DNA of 64,000 nt from Alphaproteobacteria bacterium (lineage in GTDB: Bacteria > Pseudomonadota > Alphaproteobacteria > Rhizobiales > Rhizobiaceae): the NCBI GenBank assembly GCA_018823835.1, contig JAHJHT010000002.1:682001-746000 (forward strand), given 5' to 3'. Shown here in pieces: positions 20,899 through 28,923 of this stretch. The translations under genes were made by a program, and so were the position numbers. Below the pieces are notes generated by a model. The model made no database searches and was not told where the DNA came from. It saw nothing but the letters and a program-made list of their open reading frames with translations. The first letter of the stretch is position 1. Every line of letters begins with the position of its first letter.

Positions 20899-21446
20899 GG
20901 CAGGGTCTCGATGACGGTGCGGGTGTCCGAAATGCGCGCGTATTCGCGGTCGAGCAGGGCCAGGGTCAGCGCGTGCACATCCTCGGCTGGCCAGTGCTTG
21001 CCACGGCGGTCGGTACGGTCGACGCTCGCCACCGCGTCCTCGGGGATGACAACGTCGAAGCCGAGATTGCCGGCCATGCGCACTGTCGCTTCGACGGAAT
21101 TCTCCAGCAGCACGCCGGTGACGACCAGCTGGCCGACCTGCAACTCGTCGAGCACGTCCATGAGATCCGTCCCGATGAAGGCGCTGTTGGTCCGTTTGTC
21201 CACCACTGGCTCGCCGGGCAACGGCGCAACCTCGGGCTTGAACTCGTTGCCGCTGCTGCCCGGATGGTATGGCGAGGCCATGTCCGTCGAATCGTGGCGA
21301 ATGTGAACGACCGGGAGGCGCCGTTCGCGCCAGGCGCCAAGCAGATCGCCGATGCGGTCTTCCATCTCCGGCTGGCCCCGGCGTCCCCATACTGGATCGT
21401 CGATGGCCTTTTGCACGTCAATGACGATGAGCGCCGGCGTAATCAT
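20895..21446 (-). CDS. isochorismatase-fold protein with serine in place of the catalytic cysteine
   Basis: A 183-residue member of the isochorismatase/nicotinamidase (cysteine hydrolase) fold. D10 (LIVIDVQKAI) and K84 (VVDKRTNSAF) of the catalytic triad are present, but the nucleophile position in the TGV..N(C)VEAT motif is serine, S117, in VTGVLLENSVEAT. It starts in a four-base ATGA overlap with the ABC ATPase gene and its stop overlaps the permease gene, so it belongs to the nucleoside operon. It may act on a ring amide or nucleobase derivative, or may have lost hydrolase activity. Family assignment is firm; the reaction is not. Confidence 0.85.
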   Translation of the reverse strand: MITPALIVIDVQKAIDDPVWGRRGQPEMEDRIGDLLGAWRERRLPVVHIRHDSTDMASPYHPGSSGNEFKPEVAPLPGEPVVDKRTNSAFIGTDLMDVLDELQVGQLVVTGVLLENSVEATVRMAGNLGFDVVIPEDAVASVDRTDRRGKHWPAEDVHALTLALLDREYARISDTRTVIETLP

Positions 21447-22975
21447 TCAGCCGCCTCCTGCTGCTCGACACCCGCCATCAGCAGGCCAAGCTCGCCCTCC
21501 GTTGCCTCGGCGCCGCGTTCGCCGACGATGCGGCCGTCGAACATCACCAGAATGCGGTCGGAAAGCGAACGGATCTCGTCGAGCTCCACCGAGATCAGCA
21601 GCACCGCCTTGCCGCGGTCGCGCATGGCGATCAGCTGCTTGTGGATGAACTCGATGGCGCCGACATCGACGCCGCGCGTCGGCTGCCCGACGACGAGCAC
21701 ACCGGGGTCCTGCTCCATCTCGCGCGCCAGTACGATCTTCTGCTGGTTGCCGCCGGAGAAATTGGCCGTTCGCAGCCGGCAGTCGCCGGGGCGGATGTCG
21801 AATTTTTCGATCTTCTCGCGGGCGTCGTTGCGGATGGCGTCGATGTTGAGAAAGGGCCCTTTCAGGTAAAGCGGCTTGTCGTGATAGCCGAGGATCGAGT
21901 TCTCGTTTTCCTCGAAGGCGAGCACCAGGCCGACATGGTGGCGGTCCTCCGGCACGTGTGCGAGACCGCGATCGCGCAACTCGCCGGGGTCGGCGATGCC
22001 GGTCACGTCGATCGGCTTTCCGTCGAGCAGCACGCTGCCGGACTCGGCGCGCCTGATGCCGCAGATCGCCTCGATCAGTTCCGACTGGCCGTTGCCCGCG
22101 ACGCCGGCAATGCCGACGATCTCGCCGGCCGCCACGTCGACGGAGACGTCGTCGACCATGGTGACGCCGCGGGAATCCTTCACCGTCAGGCCCTTTACCG
22201 CGAGCTTGACCTCGGCCGGGCTGGCCTCGCCCTTCTCGACCTGCAACAGCACCCGACGGCCGACCATCAGTTCGGCCAGTTCCTCGACCGTCGTGCCGGC
22301 GGTCTCGCGCGTCGCCACGATGGTGCCCTGACGCATGACCGAAACAGTGTCGGTGATCGCCATGATCTCGCGCAGCTTGTGGGTGATCAGGACGATCGTC
22401 TTGCCCTGCTCCTTGAGCTGCTGGAGGATGCGGAAGAGGTGGTCCGCCTCGGCCGGCGTCAGCACGCCGGTGGGCTCGTCGAGGATGAGGATTTCGGCAC
22501 CGCGATAGAGCGCCTTCAGGATCTCGACGCGCTGCTGCAGGCCGACCGGCAGTTCCTCGATGATCGCGTCGGGGTCGACTTCCAGTCCGTATTCGCGCTC
22601 AAGCCGCTCGAGCTCGGAGCGTGCCTTGGCGATGCTCTTGTTGAGCAGCGCCTCGCTCTCGGCGCCGAGGATGACATTCTCGATGACGGTGAAATTCTCG
22701 ACCAGCATGAAATGCTGGTGCACCATGCCGATGCCGAGCGCGATGGCATCGTTTGGCGTCTTGATCGACACGGGCTTGCCGTCGACCTTTATCTCGCCGC
22801 TGTCGGCCTGGTAGAAACCGTAGAGGATCGACATCAGCGTCGACTTGCCGGCGCCGTTCTCGCCGACGATGCCGCGGATGGTGCCGCGCTCGATGACGAG
22901 GTTGATGTCGCGATTGGCCTGGACGGCGCCGAAGCTCTTGTTGATGCCTGTCAGCTCGATTGCTGCTTGCGCCAT
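21443..22975 (-). CDS. nucleoside-type ABC transporter ATP-binding protein, duplicated ABC
   Basis: A 510-residue double ATPase. The first domain has Walker A GENGAGKST, signature-like LPVGLQQRVEILKAL and Walker B LILDEPTGVL; the second has a degenerate Walker A (GVAGNGQSEL) and signature FSGGNQQKIVLARE. This is the YufO/NupO type that drives BMP-dependent nucleoside importers. The ATG at 22975 is chosen over an upstream in-frame GTG. It is the first gene of the operon ending with deoA. Confidence 0.92.
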   Translation of the reverse strand: MAQAAIELTGINKSFGAVQANRDINLVIERGTIRGIVGENGAGKSTLMSILYGFYQADSGEIKVDGKPVSIKTPNDAIALGIGMVHQHFMLVENFTVIENVILGAESEALLNKSIAKARSELERLEREYGLEVDPDAIIEELPVGLQQRVEILKALYRGAEILILDEPTGVLTPAEADHLFRILQQLKEQGKTIVLITHKLREIMAITDTVSVMRQGTIVATRETAGTTVEELAELMVGRRVLLQVEKGEASPAEVKLAVKGLTVKDSRGVTMVDDVSVDVAAGEIVGIAGVAGNGQSELIEAICGIRRAESGSVLLDGKPIDVTGIADPGELRDRGLAHVPEDRHHVGLVLAFEENENSILGYHDKPLYLKGPFLNIDAIRNDAREKIEKFDIRPGDCRLRTANFSGGNQQKIVLAREMEQDPGVLVVGQPTRGVDVGAIEFIHKQLIAMRDRGKAVLLISVELDEIRSLSDRILVMFDGRIVGERGAEATEGELGLLMAGVEQQEAAE

Positions 22976-23069
22976 GCGGCCGGGTCCCACCCTTGTTGTT
23001 TTTATCGTCCGGTCAAAAAGCTAGCATGCTGCCTGTCTGCTGCCAATCGAGTGGCGGCCGTGCGCACTC

Positions 23070-23095
23070 TCTATAAATACGCGCGCGCTTGTCAA
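23070..23095 (-). promoter_or_regulatory. candidate promoter of the nucleoside operon
   Basis: On the minus strand TTGACA (23090-23095) is followed by TATAGA (23070-23075), about 95 bases before the ATPase start. The spacer is only 14 bases, shorter than ideal, and is an alternating GC/CG run, so this is a weak call. Confidence 0.3.
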
Positions 23096-23176
23096 TTTCC
23101 CTAAGGGGCCCGGCGGTGATATTGATCTGCCGGAATTGCAGTCGCGCTTCGCTGCGCACCCGGAAGAGGTCAAGCC

Positions 23177-23386
23177 ATGTCAATGTCGCCCGATCGCCTG
23201 ATGGCGCTGGAGATGCGGACTGCAGAACAGGACAGGACGGTGGAAGAGCTTTCCACACAGATCGCCGAGCAGTGGAAGGTCATCGAGCGGCTGCGCAAGC
23301 AGGTCGAGGCGCTGACCGAGCGCTTTGTGGAATTCGAACATCAGAACGCGTCTGAAGTGCCGGTGGCCAAGCCGCCGCACTGGTAG
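23177..23386 (+). CDS. slyX: SlyX family protein
   Basis: A 69-residue coiled-coil protein with the SlyX pattern: an N-terminal heptad-rich helix (RLMALEMRTAEQDRTVEEL, IAEQWKVIERLRKQVEAL) and the hallmark C-terminal PPHW. The function of SlyX is unknown. It is divergent from the nucleoside ABC operon and is followed after five bases by an anti-sigma-like gene, with which it is probably co-transcribed. Confidence 0.88.
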   Translation: MSMSPDRLMALEMRTAEQDRTVEELSTQIAEQWKVIERLRKQVEALTERFVEFEHQNASEVPVAKPPHW

Positions 23387-23397
23387 GGGGGATGCCG

Positions 23398-23886
23398 ATG
23401 GAGGAGTCGGGAAGCCGGATCGACAGGGCGCAGCGCTACGTGCTCGGCCTCATGGACGACGAGGAACGCGAGCGCGCCGAGCACGACCTCGAGGTCGACC
23501 CCGACTTCCGCGACGCGATGGTCGAGATCGCGCAGCGCATGCACCTCTTCGACCGCATGGCCGCTCCCGACAAGGCGCCGCAGGACGCCTGGAAGGTGGT
23601 CGAGGACAGGTTGGCCTCGATGCCTCAGATGCGCCCTGCGCCGCCACCCGTCGAGGCGGCTCCGCCGGACCCGCAGGCCCCGTTCGGCAGGCGTCGCTCG
23701 GATGCCCTGCGCGACACGATTGCACCGGCTGCGTTGCCGGCCGGCACGCGGATGGCACCGCACTCGGTTCCCAATCGCCGCGCCCTTGCCATCGCACTCG
23801 GCCTGATCGTGGCCTTCGTGCTCGGCTACGTCGCGGGCCGGGCATCGCTCGACATGCCGGCCTCGGTGCAGAAGTTCCTGCCCTAG
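23398..23886 (+). CDS. anti-sigma-factor-like single-pass membrane protein
   Basis: The N-terminal 50 residues (RIDRAQRYVLGLMDDEERER, then AEHDLEVDPDFRDAMVEIA) resemble the cytoplasmic sigma-binding part of RskA/FecR-type anti-sigma factors. A Pro-rich linker follows (about 80-110), then one membrane helix (LAIALGLIVAFVLGYVAG, about residues 128-146) and a short periplasmic end. No zinc HxxxCxxC motif and no adjacent ECF sigma gene are seen. The ATG at 23398 is preferred over 23392 because the GGGGGG site needs spacing. Anti-sigma function is an inference from fold likeness only. Confidence 0.55.
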   Translation: MEESGSRIDRAQRYVLGLMDDEERERAEHDLEVDPDFRDAMVEIAQRMHLFDRMAAPDKAPQDAWKVVEDRLASMPQMRPAPPPVEAAPPDPQAPFGRRRSDALRDTIAPAALPAGTRMAPHSVPNRRALAIALGLIVAFVLGYVAGRASLDMPASVQKFLP

Positions 23887-23912
23887 GCCCGGCGCGAGAA
23901 ACTCCGGACAAC

Positions 23913-23947
23913 AAAAAACCGCCGGACTTTCGCCCGGCGGCTTCTTT
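23913..23947. terminator. bidirectional Rho-independent terminator
   Basis: CCGCCGG (23919-23925) pairs with CCGGCGG (23934-23940). The stem has an A-run on the left and CTTCTTT on the right, so it can end both the slyX unit (+) and bmpA (-). It sits exactly between the two convergent stops. Confidence 0.75.
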
Positions 23948-23966
23948 CAGATGAACGGGCTGCCTC

Positions 23967-24956
23967 TTAGTAGGGGCAGGAATCGTCCGACATGTAGTCG
24001 TGAACCGTGATGGTGCCGGCGATGATGTCGGCCTTGGCCTTCTCGGCGGCTTCCTTCATCTCGGCCGTGATCAGGTCCTTGTTGTTGTCGTCCACGGCAT
24101 AATCGACGCCGCCTTCCTTGAGGCCGAGGTCGTTGATGCCGCCGGCGAGCTTGCCGTCCTTGGCGTCCATGAAGGCGCCATAGACCGCCGTGTCGACGCG
24201 CTTCAGCATCGAGGTCAGCACCTTGCCGGGCTGCAGGCCGTTCTGGTTGGAATCGACGCCGATGCCGAGCTTGCCGGCATCCGCCGCAGCCTGCAGAACG
24301 CCGACGCCGGTGCCGCCGGCCGCGGCGTAGATCACGTCCGCGCCCTGGTCGATCTGCGTCTTGGCGATCTCGCCGCCCTTGGTCGGGTCGTTCCAGGCAG
24401 CCGGCGTGTCACCGGTCATGTTCTGGATCACCTCGGTCGCGCCGGCAGCCTTGGCGCCGCCGACATAGCCGCAGCCGAAACGGCGAATCAGCGGAATGTC
24501 CATGCCGCCGATGAAGCCGACCTTCTTGGTCTCGGACGCCATGCCGGCGAGCATGCCGACGATGTAGGAGCCTTCCTGCTCCTTGAACACGATCGAACGG
24601 ATATTCGGCTTGTCGACAACCATGTCGACGATGGCGAACTGCAGGTCCGGGAAATCGGTGGCGACCTTGTCGAGGGACTCGGCCCACGAGAAGCCGGTCA
24701 TGACGATCGGATTGCGGCCGTCCTCGGCGAAGCGGCGCAGAGCCTGCTCGCGCTGCGAGGCGTTCGATACCTCGAACTCGACATATTCGACGCCGGTCTC
24801 GGACTTGAACTTCTCGGCACCGTTATAGGCAGCCTCGTTGAAGGACTTGTCGAACTTGCCGCCCAGATCGTAGAGCAGCGCCGGCTTGATGTCGGCGGCG
24901 AATGCCGGAAGGCACATCGCGGAAGCGGCCAGAAGGCCAAGAACGATACGTTTCAT
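23967..24956 (-). CDS. BMP-family nucleoside ABC transporter substrate-binding protein
   Basis: A 329-residue periplasmic binding protein with a Sec signal peptide (MKRIVLGLLAASAMCLPAFA). The mature part has the BMP/PnrA pattern (LYDLGGKFDKSFNEAAYNGA, GMLAGMASETKKVGFIGGMD, RRFGCGYVGGAKAAG, GVDSNQNGL). Such proteins bind purine and pyrimidine nucleosides. The ATG at 24956 starts a normal signal peptide. The gene is transcribed toward the permease/ATPase operon but is separated from it by slyX and the anti-sigma-like gene and by a terminator, so it is expressed alone, probably in excess. Confidence 0.93.
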   Translation of the reverse strand: MKRIVLGLLAASAMCLPAFAADIKPALLYDLGGKFDKSFNEAAYNGAEKFKSETGVEYVEFEVSNASQREQALRRFAEDGRNPIVMTGFSWAESLDKVATDFPDLQFAIVDMVVDKPNIRSIVFKEQEGSYIVGMLAGMASETKKVGFIGGMDIPLIRRFGCGYVGGAKAAGATEVIQNMTGDTPAAWNDPTKGGEIAKTQIDQGADVIYAAAGGTGVGVLQAAADAGKLGIGVDSNQNGLQPGKVLTSMLKRVDTAVYGAFMDAKDGKLAGGINDLGLKEGGVDYAVDDNNKDLITAEMKEAAEKAKADIIAGTITVHDYMSDDSCPY

Positions 24957-25083
24957 GTGATCCACACCCTGTCGGTTGTTTTCTTTGCTTCATGCCGCGC
25001 TTTTCCCGGGTCCGCCCGGCGCTGCACGGCCATGGCAGGGGCTTCCACCCTCCGCTCATGATTCAGTCTTGCATGCCGAAAGC

Positions 25084-25104
25084 CAAAATTCACGCGGAAT
25101 TTTG
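25084..25104. promoter_or_regulatory. inverted repeat upstream of bmpA, possible operator
   Basis: CAAAATTC and GAATTTTG form a perfect 8-bp dyad with a 5-base spacer in an otherwise AT-richer stretch, about 130 bases upstream of the bmpA start. This is the only clear regulatory-looking element in the bmpA leader. The regulator is not identified. Confidence 0.35.
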
Positions 25105-25223
25105 ACCTTCTGGAAAACAATGAAAAGCAAAGCTTAAAGCCGCCGGCAGCCGGTTTGCGCGGGTTGCAGCCGGGCGCCGATGGCAGGCGGCGCAGAACGG
25201 CGCCGGCCCCGACGGGCCGCCGG

Positions 25224-25880
25224 TCAGGCGGCGGGCATTGCGCAGGAGACGCCGGTGCCCTTCAGGTTGCAGTAGCCGTAGGGGTTCTTCGCCAGGTACT
25301 GCTGGTGGTCTTCCTCGGCGAAGTAGAATTCCGGCACCGGCGCGATCTCGGTGGTGATCCGTTCGCGGCCCGTGGCGCGCAGCGAGGCGTCATAGGCATC
25401 GCGCGAGGCGATCGCGGCCTGCTGCTGAGCCTCGCCGAACGTATAGATGGCCGAGCGATAGGTGGTGCCGACATCATTTCCCTGGCGCATGCCCTGGGTC
25501 GGATCGTGGCTTTCCCAGAACAGTTTCAGGAGATCGGCATAGGAGACGATCTTCGGGTCGAAGACGACCAGCACGACCTCCGCATGGCCGGTCAGGCCGG
25601 TGCAGGTCTCCTGGTAGGTCGGGTTGGGCGTGACGCCGCCGGCATAGCCGACCGCCGTCACCCAGACGCCCTCGGTCTGCCAGAACAGGCGCTCGGCGCC
25701 CCAGAAGCAGCCGAGCCCGAACATCGCGGTTTCCAGCCCTTCCGGGTGGGGTCCCTTGAGCGGGCGCTTCGATACGAAGTGCTCGGATGCGGTCGGGATC
25801 GGCTTGTCGCGGCCGGGCAGCGCGTCGGCAGGCGTCGGCAGGTTAAGCTTCTTGTTCAACATTTCGCTCAGGAAAAACAT
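25224..25880 (-). CDS. msrA: peptide methionine (S)-S-oxide reductase MsrA
   Basis: Repairs S-oxidised methionine. The catalytic motif [14 protein letters not shown] is present near residue 55, with [31 protein letters not shown] and the C-terminal [12 protein letters not shown] providing the resolving cysteines. The start ATG at 25880 has an AAGGAGA site; the same-phase extension up to 26012 is not needed. The long N-terminal lead (about 50 residues before GCFWG) is common in rhizobial MsrA. Length is 218 residues. Confidence 0.95.
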   Translation of the reverse strand: MFFLSEMLNKKLNLPTPADALPGRDKPIPTASEHFVSKRPLKGPHPEGLETAMFGLGCFWGAERLFWQTEGVWVTAVGYAGGVTPNPTYQETCTGLTGHAEVVLVVFDPKIVSYADLLKLFWESHDPTQGMRQGNDVGTTYRSAIYTFGEAQQQAAIASRDAYDASLRATGRERITTEIAPVPEFYFAEEDHQQYLAKNPYGYCNLKGTGVSCAMPAA

Positions 25881-25923
25881 CGTTGTCTCCTTGGTCGGAG
25901 CGGCGGGACCGCCCCGGAATCGG

Positions 25924-26250
25924 CTAGCGGGTGACGGCGAAACGGCCGATGCGGCGCTCGGGCCGGCGGCCAATGGCGTAGAAGAGGAGCGAGATGATGC
26001 CGAAAACGGCAAAGCCCGGCTGGTCGAGGATGAAGATCATCACCGGGTTCCACACCAGGGGGTGGGCTTTCTCGATCAGGAAGGCCTGCATCGCATCGAG
26101 CGTCGAGGGCGAGGCACTGACCCAGCTCGCGCCGAGCGGCGTCAGTACCAGATGCGAGGCTGCAATGGTGCGCGTGACGTCGAGCACGGCCATGATGACA
26201 GCTACCGCCAGCGCGAGGCTGGCCAACAGCCGGAACAGGAAACGGAACAT
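25924..26250 (-). CDS. small conserved membrane protein
   Basis: A 108-residue protein with an N-terminal membrane helix ([20 protein letters not shown]) and a second one near residues 72-92 ([18 protein letters not shown]), leaving a loop of about 40 residues between ([20 protein letters not shown]). Proteins of this layout are common and uncharacterised in rhizobia. The ATG at 26250 has an AAGGA site. It is 43 bases upstream of msrA and in the same direction, so may be co-transcribed with it. No function is proposed. Confidence 0.7.
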   Translation of the reverse strand: MFRFLFRLLASLALAVAVIMAVLDVTRTIAASHLVLTPLGASWVSASPSTLDAMQAFLIEKAHPLVWNPVMIFILDQPGFAVFGIISLLFYAIGRRPERRIGRFAVTR

Positions 26251-26287
26251 CGCGATCCTTGATTGTATCAGTCGCTGCGACACATAT

Positions 26288-26311
26288 GATTGCAGCCCTT
26301 ACACTGCAATC
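26288..26311. promoter_or_regulatory. inverted repeat with the coaBC-type half-site
   Basis: GATTGCAG (26288-26295) and CTGCAATC (26304-26311) form a perfect 8-bp dyad with an 8-base spacer, about 38 bases upstream of the small membrane protein gene. The half-site TGATTGCA is the same as in the palindrome before coaBC, but the spacing differs. Confidence 0.4.
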
Positions 26312-26504
26312 TTTACACGGGAATTTGAAGCCCGCCGGAAGCTTCTTCGACGCTGCGCCAGCAATGCACCCGCGACATTTCCACGCGAGACCCCGGAGAG
26401 GTGGGCCAGCCGGGCCACATAAAGGTCCGCAATGGCTTGGCATCCGCCGCGCAATCGACTAGATCAGCCCCTCGTCGGCAGGCCTAGCGGTCAGCCGGCG
26501 ACGC

Positions 26505-26594
26505 GGAGAGGTGGCCGAGTGGTTGAAGGCGCACGCCTGGAAAGTGTGTTTACGGGAGACCGTAACGCGGGTTCGAATCCCGCTCTCTCCGCCA
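26505..26594 (+). tRNA. tRNA-Ser (anticodon GGA)
   Basis: A 90-base tRNA with acceptor stem GGAGAGG paired to TCTCTCC, discriminator G and an encoded CCA. The anticodon stem CACGC/GTGTG encloses loop CTGGAAA with anticodon GGA, which reads UCC/UCU serine codons. A long variable arm (GTTTACGGGAGACCGTAACG) and the T-loop GGTTCGAATCC confirm the class II serine type. It marks the boundary between core genes on the left and catabolic accessory genes on the right, so is a possible island attachment site. Confidence 0.97.
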
Positions 26595-26888
26595 GATTTT
26601 CCGCAACTCACTGACATACCTGTGAATTTCGGCGTCACGTGAACGCACCCCTCATGTCATCCCACGTCTCCTACCGCCCTGGTTCGCACGGCGCTGGAAT
26701 AGATACTTCGCTCTGGATCTTCCTATGCGCTCCGCTCCTTAGCGGGATTTGGCGCGCTGCGCCGACTTTCCACGAGACCGAGCGCCGCTTGGGTTTGGTG
26801 TCGAAGTCGGAGTCAGCCGCTAAACAGGCGGGTATGCGGATCGCGCGGATTGATCGAGAATGCGCGATTACTCAGCGGCTCTCGCGGG
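26595..26888. other. gene-free stretch after tRNA-Ser
   Basis: No convincing gene, ribosome site, integrase remnant or copy of the tRNA 3' end was seen in these 294 bases. Open frames here lack family features. Confidence 0.5.
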
Positions 26889-27332
26889 TCACATTACCAG
26901 CAGGGCTTCGAGAGCATCCCGAGCGCTGTCATCGATAGGTTTTGGACGCCGGGTCTTCGCATCGACGATCACGTGCACGAAGAACCCTTCGGCCGAGGCG
27001 CGATCCTCGTCGTTGCGAAACAATCCGACCTCATAGCGCACTGAGCTATTGCCGATTTTCGTGATGCGCAGTCCGGCGGTGATGATGTCGGGGAATGCCA
27101 TTTCCGAGAAATAGCGACAGCCACTCTCGACGACGAGCCCCAGTGCCGCGCCTTTGTGTGGATCGAGAAGTCCGTGCTCGATGAGCCATCCGTTCACGGC
27201 AGTGTCGAACAGAGAGTAGTGCACCACATTGTTCATGTGGCCGTAGACATCTTTGTCCATCCAGCGTGATTGGATGACGTAGTAGTCTGCATAGTCTTTG
27301 CGAAGGGAAGGTCCCGGTCTGCCGGCGTTCAC
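26889..27332 (-). CDS. hotdog-fold acyl-CoA thioesterase (4HBT family)
   Basis: A 147-residue protein with the 4-hydroxybenzoyl-CoA thioesterase pattern RWMDKDVYGHMNNVVHYSLF near residue 25, then FDTAVNGWLIEHG and YFSEMAFPD. Such enzymes hydrolyse acyl-CoA thioesters. The GTG at 27332 has a CCGGAG site seven bases upstream and gives the usual length; a TTG at 27374 would add 14 unconserved residues. It is 115 bases downstream of the IclR gene on the same strand and could be co-regulated with the blc-like operon. The acyl-CoA substrate is unknown. Confidence 0.85.
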   Translation of the reverse strand: MNAGRPGPSLRKDYADYYVIQSRWMDKDVYGHMNNVVHYSLFDTAVNGWLIEHGLLDPHKGAALGLVVESGCRYFSEMAFPDIITAGLRITKIGNSSVRYEVGLFRNDEDRASAEGFFVHVIVDAKTRRPKPIDDSARDALEALLVM

Positions 27333-27447
27333 TGTGTTGCTCCGGTTGCGGCCAAAGTTGAGGTTGCAGAGCAACTGTCCCGATGACCGGCGCTCCCAAC
27401 TCTCGCTCTCGAAACAGGCACCAAATCACCTCCCGCAAGCTTAACCG

Positions 27448-28272
27448 TCAGGCATCCTCGAAACTGTTTCCGATATCTCCGGCAGTAGCGACGCTGAGGT
27501 CGGCGCCCATTCGTTGGGACAGACGGGCCGCAATTCGCTGAACGTTTCCGATGATGCGTCGGGTGTCGGCTTCCGACAACTTTTCCGCAAGGAGGCTGAC
27601 GGCTACACCTGCAAGCGGCCGGTTCTGAGAATCCAGAACGGAAGCACCGTAACATACGATGCCCTCGGCCACCTGCTCATCGTCACAGGAATATCCGTTG
27701 CGGCGTATTTCCTTGAGTTCGGCAAGCAGTTTGTCGATCGTCTGGACGCTGTGAGGCGTTCGGGGGGCCGGCAAGCCATCCGCGTAGAGGCGCTTCACCT
27801 CGAAATCGCTCATATGGCTCAGAAACGCCTTGCCTGTGGCAGTGAAGGCCGCGGGCAGACGCATCCCTGCCCGGAAGTCGATCAGCGAGTGACTGACGGC
27901 CGAGTTGCGGGCCGCGATATAGACCACTTCCGCCCCCTCCAGAACGGTCAGGGTGATCGTCGCGCCCGGAAGCTCCGTCTCATGGTCCCAGATGGTCGCG
28001 AATTCGGTGGCGACGTCGGATTGCTGGGTGAACGCATTCGACCAACGCATCACGTGCGGCCCCAGTCCGAAGGTCTGGTCAGGGCGCCGGATCAAGAGTT
28101 CAAGATGAACCAATGTATTGCAAAGAGTATGAACGCTGCTCTTGGCAATGTTCAATTCGCGCGAAAGCTCGGAAAGGCTGGGGTAGGTGCGGTTGCGTGC
28201 CACCAGATCCAGAATGCGCGCCGCCCGATCAACGGCTGGAACAAGTTTCGGATTCGAATCCGCGAGCGTCAT
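27448..28272 (-). CDS. IclR-family transcriptional regulator, BlcR/AttJ-like by context
   Basis: A 274-residue regulator with an N-terminal winged helix-turn-helix (YPSLSELSRELNIAKSSVHT) and the C-terminal IclR effector domain (ATGKAFLSHMSDFEVKRLYA, SCDDEQVAEGIVCYGASVLD, GVAVSLLAEKL). It is divergent from the large operon starting at 28476. In Agrobacterium the IclR-type BlcR/AttJ represses the lactonase operon blcABC and responds to succinate semialdehyde-type compounds; the enzymes in the facing operon are the same set. Control of this operon is therefore a strong inference. A GGGTG site precedes the ATG. Confidence 0.9.
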   Translation of the reverse strand: MTLADSNPKLVPAVDRAARILDLVARNRTYPSLSELSRELNIAKSSVHTLCNTLVHLELLIRRPDQTFGLGPHVMRWSNAFTQQSDVATEFATIWDHETELPGATITLTVLEGAEVVYIAARNSAVSHSLIDFRAGMRLPAAFTATGKAFLSHMSDFEVKRLYADGLPAPRTPHSVQTIDKLLAELKEIRRNGYSCDDEQVAEGIVCYGASVLDSQNRPLAGVAVSLLAEKLSEADTRRIIGNVQRIAARLSQRMGADLSVATAGDIGNSFEDA

Positions 28273-28317
28273 GTTTCACCCTAGAAATTTCCCGCAGCCT
28301 TTTGATTTGGCCTTGAC

Positions 28318-28337
28318 AGTCGTCTACCCTGATGACT
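28318..28337. promoter_or_regulatory. imperfect dyad in the IclR/operon divergent region
   Basis: AGTCGTC and GATGACT pair in six of seven positions around a 6-base spacer. TTGACA at 28313-28318 abuts it and could be the -35 box of the plus-strand operon, though no good -10 box follows. This is one of two candidate sites for the IclR regulator. Confidence 0.3.
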
Positions 28338-28359
28338 ACCGTTCTGTCTACTGAAAAGC

Positions 28360-28375
28360 GTTCAGCAGGCTGAAC
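28360..28375. promoter_or_regulatory. perfect dyad in the IclR/operon divergent region, putative operator
   Basis: GTTCAGC and GCTGAAC form a perfect 7-bp inverted repeat with a 2-base spacer, about 100 bases upstream of the first operon gene. It is the strongest palindrome in the 203-base divergent region and the best candidate for the IclR-family operator. Confidence 0.45.
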
Positions 28376-28475
28376 ACTTGAAGGTGCTCCGAGGGAGGGC
28401 TTCGGGCGTGAGATGTGCAGGCCGACCAGCTCGCTGAGCTAGCCGGTGAGTAGCCGCTTGTTGGGAGGAGCGCGT

Positions 28476-28865
28476 ATGGCGATGAGCGTAAAGGACTGGG
28501 CCGTCCGATTCAGCGAAGCATCGGACCGCGACCAGGTCATCGGCGCCATGGCCCGCTACTTCACCTGCACCTATCTGTGGGACATGGGCACGGCCAAGGT
28601 GATCGTGCAGATGGTGGACGGCAAGGTCTATGCGATCAACGTCGACCCGGCTCCCATGGATTCCTATGACTTTGCGCTGAGAGCCAGCCCGCAGACCTGG
28701 CGCGAGTTCGCCCGCCCGGTGCCGGCACCAATGTATCACGGCATCTGGTCGGCCAGTTTCCGGCGCGACCTCAAGATCGAGGGCAACATCCTCGTTCTCA
28801 TGCAGAACCTGAGGAATTTCACGGTGCAGTTCGAGCTGCTGCGCAGGGTCGGAGTGCCGGTATGA
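28476..28865 (+). CDS. SCP2-like sterol/lipid carrier domain protein
   Basis: A 129-residue soluble protein whose order of strands and motifs resembles a single SCP2 domain: KVIVQMVDGKVYAINVD, SYDFALRASPQTWREFARPV and LKIEGNILVLMQNLRNF. SCP2 domains hold a hydrophobic ligand in a tunnel. It is the first gene of the blc-like operon with a GGGAGGAG site before the ATG. A role in presenting a hydrophobic substrate, such as a long-chain lactone or ester, to the hydrolase or lactonase is possible but is only inference. Family call is by pattern alone and is moderate. Confidence 0.55.
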   Translation: MAMSVKDWAVRFSEASDRDQVIGAMARYFTCTYLWDMGTAKVIVQMVDGKVYAINVDPAPMDSYDFALRASPQTWREFARPVPAPMYHGIWSASFRRDLKIEGNILVLMQNLRNFTVQFELLRRVGVPV

Positions 28866-28923
28866 ACCGGTTCCCGGCGCAGCGCGTCACCGATCGCATC
28901 GTCGTACATATTTGGAGACAGGC

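Noticed and set aside
19759..21390. Apparent N-terminal extension of the first nucleoside permease
   Set aside because: The added part is a shadow of the isochorismatase-like gene; the ATG at 20898 overlaps that gene's stop in the usual operon manner.
26595..26888. Integrase remnant or attachment repeat after tRNA-Ser
   Set aside because: No recombinase motif and no second copy of the tRNA 3' end were seen in the window.
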